This document shows, piece by piece, positions 34,244 through 42,389 of a stretch of 64,000 nucleotides of DNA. Made by a program: the position numbers and the translations under genes. The notes under the pieces are model-generated. The model made no database searches, was not told the origin of the DNA, and worked only from the letters and a program-made list of their open reading frames with translations. How positions within the stretch are numbered: position 1 is the first letter of the stretch; every line of letters begins with the position of its first letter. The DNA is from JALRBM01 sp964615445. GTDB taxonomy: Bacteria > Patescibacteriota > Saccharimonadia > Saccharimonadales > Saccharimonadaceae. The stretch is taken from positions 16,945-80,944 of the forward strand of contig CAZTOK010000002.1 of the NCBI GenBank assembly GCA_964615445.1, in the 5' to 3' direction.

Positions 34244-35203
34244 ATGACACAAAATATCGTCACAATCAATGGTAAAGCGTACGATGCACTCACGGGCATG
34301 CCGGTTGAAGCACTCCAGCAACCAATGACGACTACTGAGGCTATTACAAAACCACTTGCAGCTAATGTGCATCACTCCCAAAGCATGCACCGTGCCATGC
34401 AAAAGTCTCAGACACTCAATCGCCGGGTTGTCAAAAAACAAGCAAATACACCGGCTATTTCGTTTCGTAAAGATGTCAACGCACCGCGTGCAGGTGCTCA
34501 AAAAAGCCCCGCCATTACGAAGTTTGCGCCCCACCCAAATGGTGTTTCGCCACGTAAATTAACAGATATTGGTCCTGTTGCACATCCATCGGTGACTAAA
34601 GCAAATAGACAACTTCAAAAGCCGGTACAAATAGTTGCAGCGCAGCCAAAACCAGCTGCAATCATTAAAAAAGAAGCTATTGATACGGCGTTTGCTTCAG
34701 CACCAAGCCATAGTGGCAATCATCAGCAAGTATCACGAACAAAACGCGCACCGCGCTTGCTTAGTATTGCCTCGGCGAGTCTCGCACTTCTTCTCTTAGG
34801 GGGCTACTTTACCTACCTTAACATGCCGAGCTTATCCGTACGGGTAGCCGCTGCTCAAGCAGGTATTAATGCGTCATATCCTTCATATCATCCTGACGGA
34901 TATAGTCTTAATGGACCTGTTGCATACACTCAGGGTGAGGTTATGATGAAATTTGCCGCTAATGCCGGTCCCCAGAACTTCACAGTCACACAAACAAAAA
35001 GCAACTGGGATTCCAGCGCCGTGCTTGACAATTACGTAAAACAAAAAGCAGGCGACAACTATGTTGCTTACGACGAACACGGCCTTACTATTTATACGTA
35101 CGGAGGTAATGCTGCTTGGGTAAATGGTGGCATTCTTTACACAATTAGTGGCGATGCGCCACTTTCAAGCGATCAAGTACGTCGCATTGCAACGAGTATG
35201 TAA
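34244..35203 (+). CDS. Membrane protein with DUF4367-like exported domain
   Basis: 319 residues. Low-complexity, basic cytoplasmic region to about 170, one membrane helix (LLSIASASLALLLLGGYFTYL), then an outside domain of about 110 residues: YPSYHPDGYSLNGPVAYTQGEVMMKF, TVTQTKSNWDSSAVLDNYV and AAWVNGGILYTISG. This matches the DUF4367-like domain often found in anti-sigma-like proteins. No sigma factor is nearby. Ribosome site AAGTAGGGG. Confidence 0.7.
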   Translation: MTQNIVTINGKAYDALTGMPVEALQQPMTTTEAITKPLAANVHHSQSMHRAMQKSQTLNRRVVKKQANTPAISFRKDVNAPRAGAQKSPAITKFAPHPNGVSPRKLTDIGPVAHPSVTKANRQLQKPVQIVAAQPKPAAIIKKEAIDTAFASAPSHSGNHQQVSRTKRAPRLLSIASASLALLLLGGYFTYLNMPSLSVRVAAAQAGINASYPSYHPDGYSLNGPVAYTQGEVMMKFAANAGPQNFTVTQTKSNWDSSAVLDNYVKQKAGDNYVAYDEHGLTIYTYGGNAAWVNGGILYTISGDAPLSSDQVRRIATSM

Positions 35204-35218
35204 TAATTTCATGAAAAT

Positions 35219-35256
35219 AGGTGAAGTTCCTCAAAATAAGCCGAGGAACTTCACCT
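35219..35256. terminator. Bidirectional terminator
   Basis: AGGTGAAGTTCCTC and GAGGAACTTCACCT, 14 bp, between convergent genes 34244 and 35265. Confidence 0.8.
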
Positions 35257-35264
35257 TAAATTTA

Positions 35265-35705
35265 CTACTCAGTACAAACAAGTAAGTCAGTCTTAGCTTC
35301 TGCTTTACCATTCGAATTTTGAGTGATAGCGAGCTTACCGACATGCATCTGGTAATATACGTTTTTAATTGCTTCAACGGCTGATTCTACATCATCCGCT
35401 ATATCACTTTTTATAGGTCGACAAACAAAGGTGAGGTTTGTACCTTGAAAAAGCCTGATGGTATCAATGTCCCCCGAAAGAGCGGAAGTAAGGGTTATTT
35501 CAATCCATACACTATTATCTTCCGTTATGCTTTTCTTCCAAACCGGAAGCATATATTCGCTATTTGGTACAGAGACAAGGTCAAACGTATACCCCATCGA
35601 CTTCAACTGCGAAGACACGCTAGGTCGGGGAAAAAGCGAGTAAACGCCAAACGCCACAAGACCTAGACAAACCACCGCAGCTACGATTATCACTAATCGT
35701 CGCAT
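35265..35705 (-). CDS. Small membrane-anchored exported protein
   Basis: 146 residues from the ATG at 35705, with AAGGAGG eight bases upstream; the longer frame to 35873 has no ribosome site and overlaps the gltX promoter. N-terminal anchor RRLVIIVAAVVCLGLVAFGV, then a compact outside domain of about 120 residues with a cysteine pair (TFVCRP and the terminal LVCTE). Not recognised. Divergent from gltX. Confidence 0.65.
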   Translation of the reverse strand: MRRLVIIVAAVVCLGLVAFGVYSLFPRPSVSSQLKSMGYTFDLVSVPNSEYMLPVWKKSITEDNSVWIEITLTSALSGDIDTIRLFQGTNLTFVCRPIKSDIADDVESAVEAIKNVYYQMHVGKLAITQNSNGKAEAKTDLLVCTE

Positions 35706-35808
35706 ATTTCGTCCTCCTTGTAGGAGAAAGCTCACTTCAAAAATTATTAAATATTTACTAAGATTTAGCAATAGTAGCATGTAAATACATCTGTTATACT
35801 GTCTACAT

Positions 35809-37347
35809 ATGACTATTCGTACTCGTTTTGCCCCAAGCCCAACTGGATTTTTGCACGTTGGCAATATTCGCACTGGTTTGTTTGCCTATTTAGTTGCTCG
35901 TCATGCAGGCGGAACGTTCATTCTGCGACTTGAAGACACTGACAAAAAAAGAGAGGTAGCGGGCTCGGCTGAGCATCTTTTGAAATGTCTTGAGGTGCTA
36001 GGCATCCAACAAGATGAAGGTGTTGCGGTCGGTGGTCCCTATGAGCCATACGTGCAAAGTGAACGGCTTGACCACTACAAAAAATGGGCTCAAAAACTCA
36101 TCGACAACGGTCACGCTTATGCCGACCCGTATACACCAGAGGAATTAAATGCATTTCGCGAGCAGGCAAAAGCCGAGAAACGTGCCTTTTTATACCGTCA
36201 TCATCGTCCGGAAAATCCGCCCGTCTGGGATGGCAGCCAGCCACTTCGTTTTAAAAGCAACCCAAAAAGCTACACATGGCACGATGAAGTGATGGGCGAA
36301 TTATCTACTGGACCAGAGGTAATTGATGACATTATTCTCATAAAGTCAGATGGCTACCCAACCTACAACTTTGCACACATTGTCGATGATGCCGAGATGG
36401 GTGTTACGCACGTTATTCGTGGCCAGGAGTTCATCTCTAGTCAACCAAACTACCTTAATCTGTACGAAGCATTAGATCTTACCCCGCCAATCTTTGCCAC
36501 TATGCCACACATCCTCGCAGCAACAGGTGGTAAAAAGCTTGGAAAGCGCGACGGCGCTAAAGATGTACTCGATTATATTCGCGATGGCATTTTACCAGAA
36601 GCACTGCTTAATTTTATTGCTAGTCTGGGATGGAATGATGGTACCGAACAAGAAATTTTCAGCCGCGAAGAGCTTATTGCCAAATTTACCCTTGATCGCG
36701 TGCAGCGCAGTGGCGCTCGCTTTGATGAGCAACGACTTATCTGGATGAACGGCCAATGGATCCGAAAGCTAACAGTCGATGAGCTATTCGATCGAACTTT
36801 AGGCGAGCGAGCAGACGAAACTCCTACGACCCAACTTGACCCCAGCGAAGCGCAAGCGAGCTCCACAGAAGGAGAGGGGATAGAAGACTCATCTACAATA
36901 ACTATAGATGGTACCTTCTGGCCAACAAGTGCAAAAAACGCAACAACTGAGCACAAAAAACAAATCCTCGCTCTTGTTCAAGATCGTCTTAAAACCCTCA
37001 AAGACCTTCCACTTCTCACTAACTACTTCTTTGAAGAACCAACGCCAAACTGGGATATGCTAGCCGATAATAAACAGCTCAAAAAACTCGAGCGCAGTGA
37101 TATCGTTACGCTCCTTGAAGCAGCAATCGCATCACTAAACGAAAGTGAATGGACTTCGGAAAGACTACAACAAACCCTTAACTCACTCCTCGAAACCACT
37201 GGTCAAAAACCCGGTATTCTCTTTAGCCTTATCCGACTAGCTATTTCATGGGCACCGTTTAGTCCAGCGTTAAACGACACTATGGTCGTACTCGGAAAAG
37301 ATACTGTTCTTTCGCGTCTAAAAACTGCCCTAGATACACTCAGCTAA
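35809..37347 (+). CDS. gltX: Glutamyl-tRNA synthetase
   Basis: 512 residues, class I synthetase. HIGH motif FAPSPTGFLHVGNIRTG at the N-terminus; KMSKS-like KLGKRDGA at about residue 243; FAHIVDDAEMGVTHVIRGQEF in the connecting domain. The C-terminal anticodon domain is interrupted near residues 335-370 by an acidic Ser/Thr-rich insert (DPSEAQASSTEGEGIEDSS). Charges tRNA-Glu and, in many bacteria, tRNA-Gln as a step to Gln-tRNA. TATACT lies eight bases before the ATG. Confidence 0.95.
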   Translation: MTIRTRFAPSPTGFLHVGNIRTGLFAYLVARHAGGTFILRLEDTDKKREVAGSAEHLLKCLEVLGIQQDEGVAVGGPYEPYVQSERLDHYKKWAQKLIDNGHAYADPYTPEELNAFREQAKAEKRAFLYRHHRPENPPVWDGSQPLRFKSNPKSYTWHDEVMGELSTGPEVIDDIILIKSDGYPTYNFAHIVDDAEMGVTHVIRGQEFISSQPNYLNLYEALDLTPPIFATMPHILAATGGKKLGKRDGAKDVLDYIRDGILPEALLNFIASLGWNDGTEQEIFSREELIAKFTLDRVQRSGARFDEQRLIWMNGQWIRKLTVDELFDRTLGERADETPTTQLDPSEAQASSTEGEGIEDSSTITIDGTFWPTSAKNATTEHKKQILALVQDRLKTLKDLPLLTNYFFEEPTPNWDMLADNKQLKKLERSDIVTLLEAAIASLNESEWTSERLQQTLNSLLETTGQKPGILFSLIRLAISWAPFSPALNDTMVVLGKDTVLSRLKTALDTLS

Positions 37348-37377
37348 CGCCCTGTTTCTGCTATAATAACCATAAGC

Positions 37378-38472
37378 ATGATTGAAGAAACAAAAAAGCC
37401 TCGTTTTTGGACGCGTCTTCATGACTGGATCATCAAACACCACACAGCAACCTACATTATTGCCGGTGTAGGCTTAGTTTTGATCGCTAGCCTTGTCGCG
37501 TTCGCATTACTCTATCAAAAACCAGTCGAAATTCAGCCAGTCCATAGTGTAGCTAAGCCAAAACCCAAACCACCAGCACCGAAATATTATTCGCCACTTA
37601 CCGGTCTTGAAGTGCCAGACGAAACCGCTACCAAAGCACCAGTCACTGCTATTATGATTGAAAATAGCCCCGACGCTCGACCGCAGTCGGGCCTTAGACA
37701 GGCAGGAGTTGTATATGAAGCTATCGCTGAAGGCGGTATTACACGCTTTTTAACCCTACATCAGCAAGATAAGCCACAATTAATTGGACCTGTTCGTAGC
37801 CTTCGCATGTATTACGTTGATTGGCTCGCACCATATAACGCAAGTGTGGCGCATGTCGGCGGAAGCGCTGCGGCACTCGCGGAGATCCGAAACGGCAGCT
37901 ACCGTGACATTGACCAATTCTTCAATGGTGCCTACTACTGGCGCGCAACTGACCGCTACGCTCCACATAACGTTTATACTAGCTTTGCAAAGCTCGATGC
38001 CTTGAATGCAGCTAAGGGCTACACTCAGTCGAACTTTACCGGCTTTAGCCGCACCGATGGTAAGCCGAGCACCACACCGAACGCTACCCACCTTGCCATT
38101 AATTTTAGTGGCCCGCTTTACAACACTACTTATGAATACGACCAAACTCACAATTGGTACAATCGTTTTGTTGCTGGCCAACCAAGCGTTGACCGTGAAG
38201 ATGGGCAAATTGCACCAAACGTGGTGATTGCCTTAAAAATTAACATGAGTCTAGTGTTCCAAGATGGCTACCGCGAAGATATTCAAACCACCGGAAGTGG
38301 TGACGCTGTTATTTTCCAAAATGGCACTGCTCAGAATGTTATTTGGCACAAACAATACCGCACTACTCAGCTCAGTTTTACTGATGCAAATGGCAAAGAT
38401 GTGCCACTTAACCGGGGGCAAACCTGGATTGCGGCTATTCCAAACAGCGGTGGAGATGTATCGTGGCAATAG
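37378..38472 (+). CDS. DUF3048 membrane-anchored protein
   Basis: 364 residues. Cytoplasmic N-terminus, membrane helix (about residues 25-46), Pro-rich linker, then DUF3048: SPLTGLEVPD, PVTAIMIENSPDARPQSGL, VYEAIAEGGITRFLTL, LIGPVRSLRMYYVDW. YerB-type proteins of this family are exported and linked to the cell wall. Overlaps the histidine kinase start by 10 bases, so it may be the input partner of the sensor. TATAAT is 10 bases before the ATG. Confidence 0.85.
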   Translation: MIEETKKPRFWTRLHDWIIKHHTATYIIAGVGLVLIASLVAFALLYQKPVEIQPVHSVAKPKPKPPAPKYYSPLTGLEVPDETATKAPVTAIMIENSPDARPQSGLRQAGVVYEAIAEGGITRFLTLHQQDKPQLIGPVRSLRMYYVDWLAPYNASVAHVGGSAAALAEIRNGSYRDIDQFFNGAYYWRATDRYAPHNVYTSFAKLDALNAAKGYTQSNFTGFSRTDGKPSTTPNATHLAINFSGPLYNTTYEYDQTHNWYNRFVAGQPSVDREDGQIAPNVVIALKINMSLVFQDGYREDIQTTGSGDAVIFQNGTAQNVIWHKQYRTTQLSFTDANGKDVPLNRGQTWIAAIPNSGGDVSWQ

Positions 38473-40010
38473 AAAAGACCAAACAGCCTGAACTTATTCG
38501 CGATTATTGGCCACGCTATAAAAAACGAGCAGTTTTTCTTACCATTCTCATGGAACTCGTTGCGACGCTCGCCATTGGCTGCGCGCTTATTGCTACCGGT
38601 GTCGCCATTCCAATTGCACCGTTTTGGATTACACTGTTCGCCGTATTTGCTACTACTATTGGTGTTAACATCATCCTTATTAACCAACTGACAACACCCT
38701 TAAAAGACGTATTAAGCGCACTCACTCAAGCCGCCGGCGAACCGACTACTTCCACTCCACCAAATCCCAACGCGCATCACTTTGAGCGTGACGGCTTTAA
38801 GCCAGTGTTACAGCTTATTTACGAACTCGCCGCCACTAAGCAAGACGACACTTCAGATAAAGCAAAACCTGCTGCAGCCGAAGCTGCTCATTTTGTCGAT
38901 GCGCTTAACACCACCGCGGTCGGTTTTATTATCACCAATGCCAAGCAAGAGGTATCGTATGCCAATGCGAAAGCTCCAATTCATACTACTCCAGATGGAA
39001 AAATCGTTATGGATCTTATTTTTGATGACGACATTACGCTGGAGGCTTGGCTAAAAGACTGCGAAGAGCACGCTGTCCATGCCGAACGGTCGTGGCAACG
39101 TGTCGCTAATAAACTTAACGGCGAAGAAGATCGTAAAATTTATGATCTCAGCGTATCGTACCAAAAAGGGAGTGATGCCGAGGTGGTCATCGTGTTGTTT
39201 GAACGGACCAGCGATTATCAACCTGAAGACGAAGACCTCGACTTTTTGGCCTTTGCTGCACATGAGCTTCGCGGGCCAATCACGGTTATTCGCGGCTACC
39301 TGGACGTCCTCAGCGATGAGCTTGATGGCACACTTGCTGAGGACCAAATAGAACTCATGAAACGACTCGTCGTTTCTGCAAATCGCTTAAGTAGCTATGT
39401 CAATAATATCCTTAACGCATCGCGTTACGACCGTCGCCATCTTAAGGTGCACCTGCGTGAGGACTCCATTGCCGATATTTACGAGACCATCGAAGACGAT
39501 ATGCATCTTCGTGCCACGTCGCAGAATAGGCTTCTTTCAGTATCATTTCCTGCAGATTTACCAACCATTGCCGCAGATAGGGCAAGCATTAGTGAGGTAC
39601 TTTCCAATCTCATCGACAACGCTATTAAATATAGCAACGAAGGCGGCGCGGTAAACGTGACGGCTCAGGTGGATGGCGATTTTGTAAAAGTATTAGTTGA
39701 AGACCGTGGCATAGGTATGCCAGGGAGTGTTATTAGTAACTTATTCCATAAATTTTATCGTTCACACCGTTCACGTGAAACCGTAGCCGGCACTGGCATT
39801 GGCCTTTATATCTGTAAAGCTATCGTGGAGTCACATGGTGGTAAAATAGGAGTGAGAAGCACCGAAGGCGAAGGGTCAACGTTTGAATTTAGCCTACCAA
39901 TTTATAGCACCGTAGCCGATAAGCTAATTGCCGATCGTGGCAGCAACGAGACTCTTATAGAACACCAAGGTGACGGCTGGATTAAAAATCACGCGATGTA
40001 CAGAGGATAA
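38463..40010 (+). CDS. Sensor histidine kinase
   Basis: 515 residues from a GTG at 38463. Two membrane helices (about residues 20-42 and 50-70) with almost no outside loop, a PAS-like middle (ALNTTAVGFIITNAKQEVSYAN), H-box FLAFAAHELRGPITVIRGYL with the phospho-accepting His, N-box NLIDNAIKYSNEGG, G boxes DRGIGMPG and GTGIGLYICKAIVESHGG. With so little exposed, sensing probably uses the membrane or the neighbouring DUF3048 protein. Four bases upstream of its response regulator. Confidence 0.92.
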   Translation: MAIEKTKQPELIRDYWPRYKKRAVFLTILMELVATLAIGCALIATGVAIPIAPFWITLFAVFATTIGVNIILINQLTTPLKDVLSALTQAAGEPTTSTPPNPNAHHFERDGFKPVLQLIYELAATKQDDTSDKAKPAAAEAAHFVDALNTTAVGFIITNAKQEVSYANAKAPIHTTPDGKIVMDLIFDDDITLEAWLKDCEEHAVHAERSWQRVANKLNGEEDRKIYDLSVSYQKGSDAEVVIVLFERTSDYQPEDEDLDFLAFAAHELRGPITVIRGYLDVLSDELDGTLAEDQIELMKRLVVSANRLSSYVNNILNASRYDRRHLKVHLREDSIADIYETIEDDMHLRATSQNRLLSVSFPADLPTIAADRASISEVLSNLIDNAIKYSNEGGAVNVTAQVDGDFVKVLVEDRGIGMPGSVISNLFHKFYRSHRSRETVAGTGIGLYICKAIVESHGGKIGVRSTEGEGSTFEFSLPIYSTVADKLIADRGSNETLIEHQGDGWIKNHAMYRG

Positions 40011-40013
40011 ACC

Positions 40014-40403
40014 ATGGCAATTAAAACAATTTTATGTATTGAAGATGACCGCTTTATTGGCGAAATGTATGTACGTAGTCTGAAGAAGGCTGGATACGAC
40101 GTTGACTGGATGGTCGATGGTAACGACGGCCTAGTTGCTGCACGCAATAAGCAATATGACCTTATTTTGCTCGATATTATGCTGCCTGAGCGCCGAGGAA
40201 GTGAAATTTTAGCAGCCCTTCGCGGCGGTAATAACGACCTTATTCCAAAAAGTCGCGTGATTGTCATGACCAATTTCGACCAAGACGAAGAATCGCGGGT
40301 TGCCATGCAGCACCATGCTGACGCCTACCTTATAAAAGCCGATATCACCCCGAAAAAACTACTCGCAATCATTGATAAGCTTAGCCAGCAGTCGGCGGCG
40401 TAA
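40014..40403 (+). CDS. Single-domain response regulator
   Basis: 129 residues, receiver only. Acidic pair IEDDRF, phospho-acceptor Asp in LILLDIMLPERRG, switch Thr/Ser in VIVMTNFD, and conserved Lys in YLIKADITPKKL. There is no DNA-binding domain, so output must be through protein contacts, as in CheY-like proteins. Directly after the kinase. Its end overlaps the convergent TrmB-like gene by 23 bases. Confidence 0.92.
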   Translation: MAIKTILCIEDDRFIGEMYVRSLKKAGYDVDWMVDGNDGLVAARNKQYDLILLDIMLPERRGSEILAALRGGNNDLIPKSRVIVMTNFDQDEESRVAMQHHADAYLIKADITPKKLLAIIDKLSQQSAA

Positions 40404-41220
40404 ATCCCTTTAGATCATCGACGGGTAGCGCTTGATTCCACAACATTTCAAAGAGCTGACGTTGCATATCAGCAATTTCAGTATTATAAATTTCCATACC
40501 AAAAATCTCGCCACCACGCCAGTTATAATATGATGTCACGTCGTTATAAATGACCACCGAGTGAGTAATAGGAAAGAGCCCGTCAGGCATATAGCGGGAC
40601 GTCCAGTTTTTTAGACGCTCGTTACTATGCTTGCCATACCACTCTTGCTGCGTCGTTATGAAGTGATCATTAATAATACCGCGAAATTTCATGTCTCTTT
40701 TATTGCATGCTCTAGCCCAGCGCTCAAAAAACGTAACGTTGGTACGTATTTGCATGTTTTCATATAAAACAGAAAGATTCTCCGTTGTCGATTTGGTTTG
40801 GTTCCAAAACATTTGCTTCAGACCTTCCGAGCCTCGATATGATTGAATGCGCGTCGCTGGATTTTTATGGTTACCGTTTTCCAAATCTTGCGTTAGCTTG
40901 ACCAACTCACTCTGCAAGTCACGCACTTCCTGTTCTTTTTTGCTAATCAAAATCTGTAAATTAGATACCGGTGCAGCATGGAAAATATGTCGCTTATACT
41001 GTGTTTCTACCTCTATGAGATTAGTGGCCACGATTTCATCCATCAGCCGATAAATGCGCGTTCGTTCAACACCAGAATTGCGTGCCAGCTCCGAAATAGT
41101 CTGCGGTCCGTAAGCGTGCAGCGCAAGGTAAATATCAACTATCTCGGACGTCAGACCAAGTTTAAAAAAGTACGCTCGAATCGCCTGGATATCATTAAAC
41201 ATTTCCTTTAGTTTTAACAT
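40381..41220 (-). CDS. TrmB-like transcriptional regulator
   Basis: 279 residues from the ATG at 41220. N-terminal winged helix: LGLTSEIVDIYLALHAYGPQTISELARNSGVERTRIYRLMDEIVATNLI, the TrmB pattern. A coiled-coil dimer segment follows (SKKEQEVRDLQSELVKLTQDLE), then a ligand-type C-terminal domain resembling those that bind sugars, here with many aromatic residues. An inverted repeat lies 17-44 bases upstream. Target genes unknown. Confidence 0.8.
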   Translation of the reverse strand: MLKLKEMFNDIQAIRAYFFKLGLTSEIVDIYLALHAYGPQTISELARNSGVERTRIYRLMDEIVATNLIEVETQYKRHIFHAAPVSNLQILISKKEQEVRDLQSELVKLTQDLENGNHKNPATRIQSYRGSEGLKQMFWNQTKSTTENLSVLYENMQIRTNVTFFERWARACNKRDMKFRGIINDHFITTQQEWYGKHSNERLKNWTSRYMPDGLFPITHSVVIYNDVTSYYNWRGGEIFGMEIYNTEIADMQRQLFEMLWNQALPVDDLKGFTPPTAG

Positions 41221-41236
41221 AAAATTGCCCCCGTTG

Positions 41237-41264
41237 CAAGGTGATATACACATCATATACCTTG
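41237..41264. promoter_or_regulatory. Inverted repeat, candidate TrmB operator
   Basis: CAAGGT and ACCTTG half-sites separated by 16 AT-rich bases (with GATATA/ATATAC inside). It lies just upstream of the regulator start and upstream of the HD-domain gene at 41398. Either gene could be the target. Confidence 0.4.
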
Positions 41265-41397
41265 CTAATTTTATGGAAAAACTGTGCACTCACCGCACAA
41301 CAGATATAGCTTTTTTCTTTCTATCGCTATGCTGATGATCGTGATGGGGTCTTCCTATCGCTCGACAGTATATGTCGAAGCACCTTAAGGAGAAGAA

Positions 41398-42342
41398 ATG
41401 ACTGACTTTGGACCTTTTTGGAACTTTTTCATCGACCAGACCGGCGTGCGATCATGGTACACGCAGGGGTTGCCCGAGGAAATTGAACGAGACCTGCGGA
41501 ACTATGTACCGAGTGATGATGTCATGCCGCTCAGCTCTCAGTACTTTACAGAGGTGATGAAGGCTGCAATTGAGATGGCAAACGGTTCTGTCGCTCATCT
41601 TAATCTGCCTGATCATAACTCAAGGCACTTTTGCGAAGTGCGTGATAATGGTCTCGCGGCGTTCGATATGCGATTTGGCGAAGAGGCATCTACAGTGTAC
41701 CTCATCGTCCGCCAGGCACTCGAAATTGCTCTTTACTGTCATGACTGTTACCACTGCGGTTCTACACTGCGGATTGACGCTGTGAGGCCAGGGGCAATCC
41801 ATATGCCCGAGCTTGGCATGGATGTATCGGTTGAATGGGTGAGTGCACTTGAAGTGTGGCGCTTTGGTAAGCAGTGGGGTCTACCGACTCCAATGGTCTT
41901 CTTTATGGTGTGTGTCATTCTGGCGACGACGTTTGCAGGTGATGTCGCAAGGGGACGCGGGCTTAGGAACATTCCCGAGGTTGTACCTACGCATTTCATT
42001 AGCTGCCTCACTCGCGCATCAGATGCACGCCTTCAGGTAGACTTTACAGAGATGATCCAAAAGTCAATCAATGTAAATATTGGTGAGATTCCAGCCAATG
42101 GCCAAGTAACAACCTATGCGGATTTCATTGGCAGAGGAATTAACTTCATTACCCAGTATCTGATTGGTTGCTACCAAAGGCTCGATGCTGCAGCTGGCGG
42201 TCCGCTGACTGGAAGCTTAGGATGGATGCAGACAGCGATGAGCCATCTCGCGCAGCTTCAGCGGGTTGCAGCGGGACAGGACCTTGAAATGGAGTACCTT
42301 ATCCGAAGCATGCTATATCAGCAGTACAGCATTTCTGAGTAA
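41398..42342 (+). CDS. HD-domain phosphohydrolase-like protein (paralogue 1)
   Basis: 314 residues, start with TAAGGAG upstream. Metal-site pattern in cyclic-nucleotide-phosphodiesterase order: DHNSRHFCEV (His73, His77), ALYCHDCYHCGSTLRID (His115-Asp116, His119), EWVSALE (Glu146) and LTRASDA (Asp209). A hydrophobic stretch around 166-182 may be a buried helix. The same motifs recur in the gene at 50242. No signal peptide. Cleavage of a phosphoester (nucleotide or cyclic nucleotide) is the family expectation. GC-richer than its neighbours; a strong hairpin follows. Confidence 0.65.
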   Translation: MTDFGPFWNFFIDQTGVRSWYTQGLPEEIERDLRNYVPSDDVMPLSSQYFTEVMKAAIEMANGSVAHLNLPDHNSRHFCEVRDNGLAAFDMRFGEEASTVYLIVRQALEIALYCHDCYHCGSTLRIDAVRPGAIHMPELGMDVSVEWVSALEVWRFGKQWGLPTPMVFFMVCVILATTFAGDVARGRGLRNIPEVVPTHFISCLTRASDARLQVDFTEMIQKSINVNIGEIPANGQVTTYADFIGRGINFITQYLIGCYQRLDAAAGGPLTGSLGWMQTAMSHLAQLQRVAAGQDLEMEYLIRSMLYQQYSISE

Positions 42343-42348
42343 ACTTAA

Positions 42349-42389
42349 GGTGAAAGCCGCTCTCGTACCAGGGCGGCTCTTCACTTTTT
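42349..42389 (+). terminator. Terminator hairpin
   Basis: GTGAAAGCCGC pairs with GCGGCTCTTCAC, then TTTTTAG. Also faces the end of the 42388 gene. Confidence 0.75.
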
